A DNA stretch of 64,000 nucleotides from Desulfuromonadales bacterium (lineage in GTDB: Bacteria > Desulfobacterota > Desulfuromonadia > Desulfuromonadales > BM103): contig JAQYVY010000008.1 in NCBI GenBank assembly GCA_030145195.1, positions 1 to 64,000 on the forward strand, given 5' to 3'. Made by a program: the position numbers and the translations under genes. The notes under the pieces were generated by a model. The model saw only the letters and a list, made by a program, of their open reading frames with translations, was not told the DNA's origin and ran no database searches. Shown one piece after another: positions 44,724-53,613 of the stretch. The stretch's first letter is position 1. The number at the start of each line of letters is the position of its first letter.

Positions 44724-47303
44724 ATGGCTGAAGAACTTCAAGAAGACCTCAAGACCCTTTCTCCCGAGGAACAGGAAAAACTCAAAAAGTTGATGGAGAA
44801 GGATGCCAAGTCCTACCGCTCTCCATCCGGACTGTTCAAATGGCTGGTTGCCGCTCTCGGTGCGGGCATGGTCCTTTTCTATTTCTACACGGCTGGACTG
44901 GCCGCAGTTGCGACCCAGTATCATCGCGGGGTCTACGTCTTTGTGACTTTTGTTCTGGTCTTCCTGCTCTACCCGGCGGGCAAGATGTCTATGCGCATTC
45001 CGCTTTCAGTAATACTTGGTGGCATCCTGTCATGCGCCGCCAAAGGACTCATCTTTTCCGAATCGATCGACACCTTTCATACCGAGTTGACGAACGGTAA
45101 TCTCGCCGTCATTGGGCCAATCGTTCTGGGAGCACTCATTATCGGGGCCGCGCTAACCTTAGCCGACAACATGTTAATGAAAAAATGGCCGCAAAACCCA
45201 ACGCTCTCGGACATCCTGTACGCTCTGGTCTCGGTAGCAGTCGTTTACTACTGGATACACGAGTTCGAAGTCCTTAATTACCGGGCTGGCGCGGAAACCC
45301 ATCTTGACGCAATGGTCAGTATCGTTGGCATCATCATTTCCCTTGAAGTCTGTCGCCGAGTCCTCGGCTGGTCGATGACCTTTATCGGCATCGCCATGTT
45401 CCTTTACGGTTATCTTGGGCCGATGTTCCCAGAGGTTATTGCACATCGCGGCTTTGGCATTGAAAGACTTTGCACCGCACTTTACATTACAACCAACGGG
45501 GTTTTCGGGGTCATGGCCAACGTGCTGGCAACCTACGTTATCCTGTTTATCTTCTTTGGTGCCTTCCTGCACAAATCTGGTGCTGGAAAGTTTTTCATCG
45601 ACTTCCCTCTGGCCCTAGCTGGCCGAAGCACCGGCGGCCCGGCAAAAGTTGCCGTTATCGCTTCAGCCTTCTTCGGCTCGGTTTCCGGCAGCGCCATTGC
45701 CAACACGGTTTCCACCGGAGCCTTCACCATTCCACTCATGAAACGGGCCGGATTCAAACCCCATGTTGCCGGAGCCATTGAGCCTTCCGCTTCAATCGGT
45801 GGAATGTTCCTACCTCCGGTTATGGGCGCCGGTGGCTTCCTGATGGCCGAACTCACTGAAATGTCATATGCCTACATCATGATGATTGCCATCTTTCCGG
45901 CATTGCTCTACTTCTTCTCGGTGTTCTGCATGATTCATTTTGAAGCCAAGAAGCAAGGGATCAAAGGGATCGATGACGATGAATTTCCGCACTGGAAAGA
46001 AGTCTTAAAAAAACAGTGGTATTACTCCCTGCCGTTACTCATCATCACGGTCCTCATGATCATAGGAAAATCCCCTGGGATGGCTGCTTTCTGGTCTGCA
46101 TTGTCATGTATTGTCGTAAGCTGGGTGAGGCAGGACAGGAAAGTCTCGTTCAAGGACAGATTGATTTTTGCACCGATTACGATCCTGTTTATTATGGTTG
46201 TTATTCTAGGTTATATCGAGCTTCCAGTTAAAGAATTGTTCGGGTTTAAAATCCAATTTTTCATTACTTTACTGGCAACAATATGGTGCCTGTTGATAAG
46301 TGCTCTCCGTAAAGACATTGCAATGGATTTGAAAGGCATATGGGAGGCGATCCTGACCGGCGCCAACAACACCCTGATCATCGGCGCAACCCTCGGAGTC
46401 ATCGGCATCATTGTCGGCACCATCTCTCTGACCGGAGTCGGGCTCAAATTCTCTGACATCATCATCTCCCTGGCAAACGGCAATCTACTCGCAGCCATAT
46501 TTCTGGTCGCGCTTGCCTCGTTGGTCCTCGGCATGGGCGTTCCGGTCACTGCAGCCTACCTGATTACTGCCGTGCTGGCTGTCCCACCACTTATGGATAT
46601 GGGTGTGCCGTTGATCTGCGCCCACATGATCGTCTACTGGTTCAGCCAGGACTCAAACATCACGCCGCCGGTCTGTGTGGCGGCCTACGCCGGAGCTGCG
46701 ATCGCCGGTTCGGACCCGTGGAAGACCGGCTGGACCGCATTCAAGTTTGCTAAACTGCTATATGTCATGCCGATCCTCTTTGCGTTCACTCCGGCAATCC
46801 TGTTCCAGCCGCACACGGCGAATGTCAAGATTCCGACCCTTGCCGACGACTTGCCCTTTGCAACGGTCTTGTCAGTTGAAGTCAAAGAAGGGGAAAGTTT
46901 TATAGCAGGTGACGTCGTTGCAAAAATCATGGTCGGTGACGAGATTATTGATATCAAAGCGGAACGTGGTGGCAATATCAACGAAGTAAAAACCTTTGTT
47001 GGCGGCATGGTCAACCCTGGCGAAACCATCATTGAAGCTGTTGACCCTGCAACAGGGTGGCAGACAATCTCCTCTTTCTGGTCTGCATTCCTGGGCACTA
47101 TTGCTTTCTCGGCAACCACCATGATGTTCTGGTTCCGGCGCACCACCATTCCGGAGTGGTTACTTTTAGCCGGCGGCACACTGTTCCTTTACTGGCCGAC
47201 TTTGGTGTCAGATGGAATTGGCCTCGTTATGGTAGGCCTGGTAATTTTCATGCAAATCAAAAAGAACAAGAAAGAGTTCGGTTCGGCTATTGCACCAACA
47301 TAA
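44724..47303 (+). CDS. TAXI-TRAP transporter fused permease (4TM+12TM) with C-terminal hammerhead-like segment
   Basis: The 859-residue membrane protein fuses the small (DctQ-like, about residues 35-210) and large (DctM-like, about 215-690) TRAP permease units, as is usual for TAXI systems. Conserved stretches include GSVSGSAIANTVSTGAFTIPLMK, EPSASIGGMFLPPVMGAGGFLMAE and YWFSQDSNITPPVCVAAYAGA. It imports the substrate using an ion gradient. Residues about 703-774, between the last permease helices, look like a lipoyl/biotinyl hammerhead fold (VKEGESFIAGDVVAKI ... GGMVNPGETIIEAVD) without the usual modified Lys. This region may correspond to the DUF3394 extension of some TRAP permeases. A last pair of helices follows. 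Confidence 0.92.
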   Translation: MAEELQEDLKTLSPEEQEKLKKLMEKDAKSYRSPSGLFKWLVAALGAGMVLFYFYTAGLAAVATQYHRGVYVFVTFVLVFLLYPAGKMSMRIPLSVILGGILSCAAKGLIFSESIDTFHTELTNGNLAVIGPIVLGALIIGAALTLADNMLMKKWPQNPTLSDILYALVSVAVVYYWIHEFEVLNYRAGAETHLDAMVSIVGIIISLEVCRRVLGWSMTFIGIAMFLYGYLGPMFPEVIAHRGFGIERLCTALYITTNGVFGVMANVLATYVILFIFFGAFLHKSGAGKFFIDFPLALAGRSTGGPAKVAVIASAFFGSVSGSAIANTVSTGAFTIPLMKRAGFKPHVAGAIEPSASIGGMFLPPVMGAGGFLMAELTEMSYAYIMMIAIFPALLYFFSVFCMIHFEAKKQGIKGIDDDEFPHWKEVLKKQWYYSLPLLIITVLMIIGKSPGMAAFWSALSCIVVSWVRQDRKVSFKDRLIFAPITILFIMVVILGYIELPVKELFGFKIQFFITLLATIWCLLISALRKDIAMDLKGIWEAILTGANNTLIIGATLGVIGIIVGTISLTGVGLKFSDIIISLANGNLLAAIFLVALASLVLGMGVPVTAAYLITAVLAVPPLMDMGVPLICAHMIVYWFSQDSNITPPVCVAAYAGAAIAGSDPWKTGWTAFKFAKLLYVMPILFAFTPAILFQPHTANVKIPTLADDLPFATVLSVEVKEGESFIAGDVVAKIMVGDEIIDIKAERGGNINEVKTFVGGMVNPGETIIEAVDPATGWQTISSFWSAFLGTIAFSATTMMFWFRRTTIPEWLLLAGGTLFLYWPTLVSDGIGLVMVGLVIFMQIKKNKKEFGSAIAPT

Positions 47304-47322
47304 ACAAAAGAGAGCCAATACG

Positions 47323-47766
47323 ATGCTAAACATTACGAACATTCTGTTTGCGACCGACTTTTCTGACTCATCCCAGAAAGCTGCTGATTACGCCCTGATG
47401 CTGGCGAAGCTGACCGGGGCACACCTGCATGTACTGCACGTGATTAACGAACTGGACGAACATCAGCGCGTCATGATACCCAGGGAAGCGTTCCAAATTC
47501 TGGAAAAGGAAATTGAAGTGCAAGCGATCAAAGAGCTGGATCGTTTCTGCAAGGGACCAGCAGAGACTCTGACCACAACCTCTTATGCTGTGGTCGGGGC
47601 CGCTTTTAAGAAAATCATCGAAACCGGAGAGAAAGTAAAGGCCGACCTGATCGTTATGGGAACTCACGGTCGAACCGGAATGGAACACGTGATTGTTGGC
47701 AGTACCGCAGAGCGAGTGGTCCGGCGTTCAACAATTCCGGTGCTCACGGTTCGTAGCGAAGAGTAA
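47323..47766 (+). CDS. Universal stress protein (UspA family), TRAP-associated
   Basis: The 147-residue protein has the Usp fold with ATP-binding signature GTHGRTGMEHVIVGSTAERVVR near residues 112-133. It starts 19 bp after the permease stop; the ATG at 47323 has AGAGAG upstream and gives the usual N terminus, unlike the longer frame from 47290. UspA proteins encoded with TRAP systems, such as TeaD of Halomonas, regulate the transporter; a similar role is inferred. Confidence 0.9.
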   Translation: MLNITNILFATDFSDSSQKAADYALMLAKLTGAHLHVLHVINELDEHQRVMIPREAFQILEKEIEVQAIKELDRFCKGPAETLTTTSYAVVGAAFKKIIETGEKVKADLIVMGTHGRTGMEHVIVGSTAERVVRRSTIPVLTVRSEE

Positions 47767-47785
47767 AAGAGTGGGGCAACTCAAC

Positions 47786-47819
47786 AAAAAAGGCGGAGCC
47801 GATGGCTCCGCCTTTTTTG
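47786..47819. terminator. Bidirectional terminator between usp and E2-domain gene
   Basis: A perfect 15-bp stem that begins in AAAAAA and ends in TTTTTT around a 3-nt loop lies between two convergent genes and serves both. Confidence 0.95.
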
Positions 47820-47862
47820 TTTTCTGGTGAATCGTTCGTGATCCACAAACATACCCAAAACA

Positions 47863-48588
47863 TCAAGCTTCGTCAAAAGAGGTTCCGGCAATCAAAGTTA
47901 CAGGTGCTTCCAAATAACTTTTCAGTGAATCAAGAAATTCCGCGGCATCGGCACCGTCAAGGATGCGGTGGTCGGCAGAAAGGGTCAACCGGACCATCGG
48001 TGCGACCACCAGCTCCCCATGCTCATCAACGACAACCTCTCCTTTGACTGTCCCCACCGCAAGAGCAGCCGCCTGCGGCGGAGTAATAATCGCACTGAAG
48101 GATTCTACCCCGAGCATCCCCATATTAGAGATGGTAAAAGTTCCATCCTCTTGATCAGAATCGTCAAGTTTGCCAAGGTGAGCTTTCTCTGCAAGTTCAG
48201 CGGCTTTTCGGCTAAACTCCTTCAGTGACCACAATTTCACATCCTTAATAACCGGGTAATAAAGCCCGCCCTCGGTGGCGACTGCCATCGCCAGATTGAG
48301 TTGCGCTTGTTCCACGGCCTCACCATCGACCCAGTAACTGTTCACCCATGGATGCTCTTTGAGAGCGGCCGTGGTTGCGGCAAAAAGGAAATCGTTAATT
48401 GTCATCCCCAGATCCTTACGAAAGCGAATCACATCGGTCATATCAACAGCGACAGACACATAAAAATGGGGAATACTCTTCCAACTCGCAACCATCTTTC
48501 GTTCAATCAGTCTGCGGATTCTTACGTTCGGCTTAGCCTTCGTATTTGCCCCTGATACAAGCTCAACTCCAGTTATCTTCTCAGACAT
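47863..48588 (-). CDS. Stand-alone 2-oxoacid dehydrogenase E2 acyltransferase catalytic domain
   Basis: The 241-residue protein matches only the catalytic domain of dihydrolipoamide acyltransferases: RRLIERKMVASWKSIPHF, MTINDFLFAATTAAL, NLAMAVATEGGLYYPVI, GTFTISNMGMLGVESFSAI and the active-site DHRILDG. The lipoyl and peripheral-subunit-binding domains of a normal E2 are missing. The frame begins with a proper ATG, so this looks like a genuine short form and not a truncated gene. No E1 or E3 genes are adjacent. Possible roles are an acyltransferase of chloramphenicol-acetyltransferase type or a partner of a separately encoded lipoyl protein. Confidence 0.85.
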   Translation of the reverse strand: MSEKITGVELVSGANTKAKPNVRIRRLIERKMVASWKSIPHFYVSVAVDMTDVIRFRKDLGMTINDFLFAATTAALKEHPWVNSYWVDGEAVEQAQLNLAMAVATEGGLYYPVIKDVKLWSLKEFSRKAAELAEKAHLGKLDDSDQEDGTFTISNMGMLGVESFSAIITPPQAAALAVGTVKGEVVVDEHGELVVAPMVRLTLSADHRILDGADAAEFLDSLKSYLEAPVTLIAGTSFDEA

Positions 48589-48760
48589 AATTCACATCCT
48601 TTCAGGTCAACAAGCAGATGATCCTATCGAAATAGCTCCCACGGCGGGTGAGCATACAGGCCAAAGCATGGATAATCCAGCACCCACTCCGGTATTGTAC
48701 ACAAGTCACCCAGAAATTTCGACACATCAAAAGCTGACAACATGACCTTGCATTTAAAAC

Positions 48761-48790
48761 ACAAAGAGCCCAAGGTTAAACCCTGGGCCC
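48761..48790 (-). terminator. Terminator of the small zinc-ribbon gene
   Basis: On the minus strand GGGCCCAGGG pairs with CCTTGGGCTC (two wobble pairs), followed by TTTGTGTTTT. It lies about 35 bp past the stop at 48826. Confidence 0.7.
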
Positions 48791-48825
48791 TTTATCAGTA
48801 TATTTATAAATATACCCGTTAACGA

Positions 48826-48981
48826 CTAACCGAGAAATACGTTGTGATTACGGGCACGGTTGGCAAGAATCGTTGGATCGACCACTTCGCCACAAGAACA
48901 ACATTTCCAAGCATCAAAAGCACGGACAAAATCATAATACTTCTCAGCATACATACGGCCTCTACACTTGGGACACTTCAT
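48826..48981 (-). CDS. Small zinc-ribbon protein, 51 aa
   Basis: A 52-codon frame begins MKCPKCRGRMY and has a second knuckle CCSCGE near residues 27-32, giving a CxxC-x20-CxxC zinc ribbon. An AAGGAGG Shine-Dalgarno lies about 7 nt before the ATG and a terminator follows the stop. The gene is complete and very likely expressed. Function is unknown; nucleic-acid binding is plausible. Confidence 0.8.
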   Translation of the reverse strand: MKCPKCRGRMYAEKYYDFVRAFDAWKCCSCGEVVDPTILANRARNHNVFLG

Positions 48982-49147
48982 CTCTCTTCCTCCTTATGGC
49001 ATTTAAAAGATAGTCATCAGACCATTGTTTTTAACTGTATAAGTAGGTATTACACGAGACGTGCCAAAGTATAATCAATATTATGAAAACTTAGACGCGG
49101 CCAATCTTGCGTTAAAATAGTTTCGCAAAAACAGCTAAGTACAACCC

Positions 49148-49711
49148 TTAAAAAAACTCGGCCCAGGCTTTAATCCTTTTCGGGCCGATCCCCCGGACGC
49201 GCTCCATTGCTTTTAAATGTTCAAAATCGCCATTACTTTGACGGTTTTCTTCGATACGTTTGGCCAATACAGGGCCAATGCCCGGCAGGATCCGCCAATC
49301 AATAAGGGTCATCCGATCTGGATGCAGCTTAATCCCGAGTGTCAAGCGGTGGGATGCGGGCATCCAACTCCTTTGCACAGAGGCCTTTTCTGTGACTTTG
49401 CCCACGACTTTCAGTAATTCGCCAGAGCGTAAGGCCTCCCCACAAACCTTCTGATCAAGAATATCCACTGGCAGCGACATACCCGTCAATCTAATGACGT
49501 CCCGGAGGGACGCACCGTCAGATAATTGATACACCCCCGACGGTGCTGCGTCCCCAGCCAGTTCAACATAGAGAAAAGTCTGATCCTTTATCAAAAAAAA
49601 CGGGAGGTCTTCCTCAATGGAAGCCTCCCGGCTGAACAACATTCCGAGAAAAGCGACCATCATCAGAGCAAAGAGAACTGACGGTGGTCGCGAAAACGGA
49701 CTATTTTTCAT
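49148..49711 (-). CDS. ComEA-like helix-hairpin-helix protein
   Basis: The 187-residue protein has an N-terminal membrane anchor (about 10-27) and an SLBB-like segment ([16 protein letters not shown], near 48-75). A C-terminal double helix-hairpin-helix has [16 protein letters not shown] near 143 and [12 protein letters not shown] near 170. ComEA proteins hold DNA at the outer face of the membrane during uptake. The gene overlaps the cimA stop by 11 bp, so it is the last gene of that operon. Confidence 0.8.
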   Translation of the reverse strand: MKNSPFSRPPSVLFALMMVAFLGMLFSREASIEEDLPFFLIKDQTFLYVELAGDAAPSGVYQLSDGASLRDVIRLTGMSLPVDILDQKVCGEALRSGELLKVVGKVTEKASVQRSWMPASHRLTLGIKLHPDRMTLIDWRILPGIGPVLAKRIEENRQSNGDFEHLKAMERVRGIGPKRIKAWAEFF

Positions 49712-51275
49712 TATCCCGCATCAACTTGTACTGCAACGCATCAACCAGCGCATGATAAGAAGCGTCAATAATATTGTCGCTGACCCCCACTGTCCCCCAA
49801 CGGCCGTTGAGATCACCGGACTCTATCAACACCCTGGTGACTGAAGCCGTGCCCTTGCCTGCAGGCAGAACCCGCACTTTGTAGTCAAACAGCTTCATCT
49901 CTTTCAGTTGCGGGTAAAACTGCTCAAGGGCCTTACGGAGCGCATTATCCAGAGCATTGACCGGGCCACTCCCTTCTGCAGCTGTGTGCTCAATCTTGCC
50001 GCCGACCTTGACCCGAACCGTCGCCTCTGACGTCGGCATTTCATCTTCGTGCCGTTTAGTATCGATGACACGGAAGCCGATCACCGAAAAGAAATTTTTC
50101 AAGTCACCCAAGGCACGGCGCATCAGCAGCTCAAAAGAAGCTTCCGCACCCTCAAACTGAAAACCCTGATTTTCAAGATTCTTGATATCTTCAAGAATTT
50201 CCAAAGTGACGGGATCCTTGCTGTCCAGATTAACGTTAAATTGCTCAGCCTTGGCTAAGATATTAGAACGTCCGGACAAATCGGAGATAAGAATACGTGT
50301 CGTGTTGCCAACTTTTTCCGGCCGCAAATGTTCATAGGTTTCAGGATGACGCTGGATTGCCGAAACATGAACTCCGCCTTTGTGGGCAAAAGCCGAGTTA
50401 CCAACATAAGGCTGATGCTTATTTGGTACCAGGTTCGCAAGTTCATAGATATAGCGCGAAGTGATTCGTATACTCTGCAACTGCTCGTCGGAGACACACT
50501 CTCGAGCCATCTTCAACCTGAGAGCAGGAATGATGGAACAAAGGTTAGCGTTACCACAACGCTCGCCGAAACCGTTGATCGTGCCCTGAACATGCACAAC
50601 CCCATTTTCTACCGCAATCAGCGAGTTCGCCACCGCGCACTCGCTATCATTATGAGCATGGATACCGAGCGGGGTTTTGATGTGTTGTTTGACCACCTGA
50701 ATACTTGCGGCAACTTCATGTGGCAAGGTACCACCATTAGTGTCGCACAAAACGATGCAGTCCACTCCGGCCTTTTGCGCAGCTTCAAGAGTCTTGATGG
50801 CATATTCAGGATTCGCCTTGTAGCCATCAAAAAAATGTTCGGCATCGTAGATAACTTCGGGAACATTCTCCTTCAGATAAGCCAGTGAATCGTAAATTAA
50901 TTCGAGGTTCTCCTCCAGGCTGATGCGCAAGGCCTCACGCACATGAAAATCCCAACTTTTACCGAAGATTGTAACCGTATCAGGTTCGGCCTGAACCAGG
51001 GTCTGAATATTATTATCTTGGGCAGGGGTCGTTTTAGCCCGCCGGGTCGAACCAAAAGCAGCAATTTTGGCGTGGTTGAGGGTCACTTTCTTAATGTCTT
51101 GAAAGAAAGCAATATCCTTAGGGTTTGACCCCGGCCAACCGCCCTCAATGTAGTCGATGCCAAGCTCGTCAAGCTTCTGAGCGATACGGATTTTATCCGC
51201 AACCAGAAAGGAAACGTCTTCAGCCTGCGTACCATCACGTAAGGTTGTGTCGTATAGCCAGACTCTACTCATCAA
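49701..51275 (-). CDS. cimA: (R)-citramalate synthase
   Basis: The 524-residue enzyme condenses pyruvate with acetyl-CoA to start the threonine-independent route to isoleucine. The N-terminal HMGL-like TIM barrel opens [16 protein letters not shown] and carries the metal-binding [27 protein letters not shown] and [16 protein letters not shown]-terminal LeuA regulatory domain ([16 protein letters not shown]) gives feedback control. The overall form is that of Geobacter citramalate synthases, not 2-isopropylmalate synthase. It lies 32 bp downstream of aspartate kinase. Confidence 0.92.
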   Translation of the reverse strand: MMSRVWLYDTTLRDGTQAEDVSFLVADKIRIAQKLDELGIDYIEGGWPGSNPKDIAFFQDIKKVTLNHAKIAAFGSTRRAKTTPAQDNNIQTLVQAEPDTVTIFGKSWDFHVREALRISLEENLELIYDSLAYLKENVPEVIYDAEHFFDGYKANPEYAIKTLEAAQKAGVDCIVLCDTNGGTLPHEVAASIQVVKQHIKTPLGIHAHNDSECAVANSLIAVENGVVHVQGTINGFGERCGNANLCSIIPALRLKMARECVSDEQLQSIRITSRYIYELANLVPNKHQPYVGNSAFAHKGGVHVSAIQRHPETYEHLRPEKVGNTTRILISDLSGRSNILAKAEQFNVNLDSKDPVTLEILEDIKNLENQGFQFEGAEASFELLMRRALGDLKNFFSVIGFRVIDTKRHEDEMPTSEATVRVKVGGKIEHTAAEGSGPVNALDNALRKALEQFYPQLKEMKLFDYKVRVLPAGKGTASVTRVLIESGDLNGRWGTVGVSDNIIDASYHALVDALQYKLMRDNEK

Positions 51276-51307
51276 TCTTCTCCAAAGGCGGGTTATGGAA
51301 AAGGCGC

Positions 51308-52540
51308 TTACTCTTGAGTAAGCTGACCCTTATCAAGGCCGAAAGCCTCGTGCAGTACGCGTACGGCCAACTCGGTGTACTTATCGTCGATCACGCAGGA
51401 CACCTTGATTTCACTTGTCGAGATCATCTGAATATTGACCCCCTCCGTAGAAAGGGTTGTAAACATCTTGCTGGCCACACCGGAGTGGGAGCGCATGCCG
51501 ACGCCGACGATCGAGACTTTGGCGATCGACTCATTACTTTCAACCCCGGAAGCACCGACTTTGGACGCGGCCTCCTCGACAATCTTTAGGGCCTTTTTAA
51601 AATCGCTACGCGGCACAGTGAACGTCAGATCGGTAGACCCTTCATGAGAGACGTTCTGAATGATCATATCCACCGTGATATTCGCGTCAGAGAGGGGGGA
51701 AAAAAGTCGCGCCGCGATTCCAGGCTGATCAGGAACACGCAGCACGGAAATTTTTGCTTCGTCTTTATTGTATGTAACCCCTGAAACCAGGACTGTTTCC
51801 ATATCAGAATCCTCCTTCATCACCAACGTTCCTGGATTGTCGTTCAGACTGGAGCGCACGTGAACCACGACATCATATTTTTTGGCAAATTCAACAGAAC
51901 GAATCTGTAGTATCTTTGAACCGAGCGACGCCATTTCAAGCATCTCATCATAGGAAATCTTTTCCATCTTCGACGCTTCCGGCACGATTCTCGGATCCGT
52001 GGTGTAAACCCCATCGACATCTGTCAGAATTTCACAAACATCAGCTTTCAACGCCGCAGCTACGGCAACCGCCGAAGTATCGGAGCCACCGCGACCGAGC
52101 GTGGTAATATTGCCGTCGCGGTCGATGCCTTGAAACCCGGCAACGATTACAATCGTACCGCTGCGCAAATCTTCGTGGATATTGGCATCCTGAATTTCGT
52201 CGATACGAGCCTTTGTGTGCGCGTTGTCAGTATAAATCGGAATCTGCCAGCCAAGATAACTTTTGGCTTTATATCCCATCGACTGCAACACCATCGCCAG
52301 CAGAGCGACCGAAACCTGCTCTCCGGCAGCAACCAGAACGTCATATTCTCGTTCACTGGGGAACTCGCATATTTCTTCCGCCAAGGCCACCAATTTATTG
52401 GTCTCTCCGGCCATCGCAGAAACCACGACGACCATGTCATTGCCATCATCATAGGTACGAGCAACACGCCGGGCCACATTACGAATTTTCTCTATGGTTC
52501 CGACTGAAGTTCCACCGTATTTCTGTACAACCAGTGCCAT
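51308..52540 (-). CDS. lysC: Aspartate kinase
   Basis: The 410-residue enzyme makes aspartyl phosphate for Lys, Thr, Met and diaminopimelate synthesis. The catalytic domain starts [11 protein letters not shown] and contains [24 protein letters not shown]. Two ACT domains at the C terminus ([22 protein letters not shown] and [19 protein letters not shown]) give allosteric control. The frame starts at an ATG; AAAGGA is upstream. A 117-bp gap separates it from tsaE, too short for a lysine riboswitch. Confidence 0.95.
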   Translation of the reverse strand: MALVVQKYGGTSVGTIEKIRNVARRVARTYDDGNDMVVVVSAMAGETNKLVALAEEICEFPSEREYDVLVAAGEQVSVALLAMVLQSMGYKAKSYLGWQIPIYTDNAHTKARIDEIQDANIHEDLRSGTIVIVAGFQGIDRDGNITTLGRGGSDTSAVAVAAALKADVCEILTDVDGVYTTDPRIVPEASKMEKISYDEMLEMASLGSKILQIRSVEFAKKYDVVVHVRSSLNDNPGTLVMKEDSDMETVLVSGVTYNKDEAKISVLRVPDQPGIAARLFSPLSDANITVDMIIQNVSHEGSTDLTFTVPRSDFKKALKIVEEAASKVGASGVESNESIAKVSIVGVGMRSHSGVASKMFTTLSTEGVNIQMISTSEIKVSCVIDDKYTELAVRVLHEAFGLDKGQLTQE

Positions 52541-52657
52541 CTAGGGTCGATCCTTTCTGACAGCCCCACCACATCGTAAAGCTGCCAACGCTGAGATATA
52601 GCTCATTAAAAACCAATTGTTCTTAATATCAGTATTCTTACTGCCCGTCAAAGGTTT

Positions 52658-53161
52658 TCACGGTGAAACAGGAGGGTTTTCTGAACCCTTACACCAGAAA
52701 GATTCGAGCTTCCCCAACAGTTCCCGTCCATGAAGATCAAATGCGGCAAAAGAGAATTTGCGACGAAACTCCGCATCGTACTTGATCGTGATCGACAGAG
52801 ACGCGTCCATCCCATCTAACATCCGGTCCGCCCACTCGACCAGAGTCAAGCCGTCACTTTCAGCAAACTCATCGTAACCAATATCCGCGAGATCATCAAC
52901 TATCGAGAGTCGATATAGATCAAAATGATAAAGAGGCATACGTCCCTGATGAACATTCAACAGGGTATAACTGGGGCTAGTCACCGGAGTCGAGGCAGAA
53001 ACCCCCACCCCTCTGGCAACACCCTGCGCAAAGCAGGTTTTACCTGCGCCAAGCTCGCCGTTAAGCAGCAAGACCATCCCCGGCACGCAATACTCGCCAA
53101 CCAATGTGCCCAAAGCAGCAGTTTGATCAGGCCCATCGGTTGTCACGTCCCAGGCTTTCAC
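52658..53161 (-). CDS. tsaE: tRNA threonylcarbamoyladenosine biosynthesis ATPase TsaE
   Basis: The 167-residue ATPase acts with TsaB and TsaD to form t6A37 in tRNAs reading ANN codons. It has Walker A NGELGAGKTCFAQG near residue 37, SPSYTLLNVHQG, HFDLYRLS and LTLVEWADRM. The tail is slightly longer than usual. It follows the CBS gene by 2 bp. Confidence 0.93.
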   Translation of the reverse strand: MKAWDVTTDGPDQTAALGTLVGEYCVPGMVLLLNGELGAGKTCFAQGVARGVGVSASTPVTSPSYTLLNVHQGRMPLYHFDLYRLSIVDDLADIGYDEFAESDGLTLVEWADRMLDGMDASLSITIKYDAEFRRKFSFAAFDLHGRELLGKLESFWCKGSENPPVSP

Positions 53162-53163
53162 AA

Positions 53164-53613
53164 CTAATCACCCATACTGCGGATAATATCAAGCCGAGCA
53201 ATCACGCCAACCATTTTTTCGTTCTCAATCACCGGCACCAGATGGGCCTTATTATCCACCATCATGCTAGCCACAGATGACACCGGAGTCTCTGGGGTGC
53301 AGGTTAAAATTTCACGGGAACAGATCTCGCCAACCTTACGCGCCGTGACCTTACGGACTTCTTCAATGAACTTTTTAGGACTTTCGAGATAAATAACCCA
53401 ATCAAAGAGGGAGATTACCGTGGGAATATGCAACGGCGTATCCTGTTCAACCAGATCCGTCTGGCTGACGATACCGATCAACTCTCCAGCGTCATCAACG
53501 ACCGGCATGGCATTCACCTTCCGTTCAACAAACAGTTTAGCCAAGTCCTTGATTTCCATATCCTGGGGCACGGTGTGAACCCCGGTTGTCATGATGTCTT
53601 TAGCAATCAACAT
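53164..53613 (-). CDS. Two-CBS-domain protein
   Basis: The 149-residue protein consists of two CBS motifs (residues about 7-60 and 90-148; MTTGVHTVPQDMEIKDLAKLF opens the first). A Bateman module of this kind usually binds adenine nucleotides. No catalytic domain is attached, so it may regulate a partner. It overlaps nnr by 7 bp. Confidence 0.9.
   Translation of the reverse strand: MLIAKDIMTTGVHTVPQDMEIKDLAKLFVERKVNAMPVVDDAGELIGIVSQTDLVEQDTPLHIPTVISLFDWVIYLESPKKFIEEVRKVTARKVGEICSREILTCTPETPVSSVASMMVDNKAHLVPVIENEKMVGVIARLDIIRSMGD

Noticed and set aside
52541-52657. Lysine riboswitch or similar leader linked to aspartate kinase
   Set aside because: This gap lies downstream of tsaE's strand order and upstream of lysC but is only 117 bp and shows no suitable multi-helix structure.
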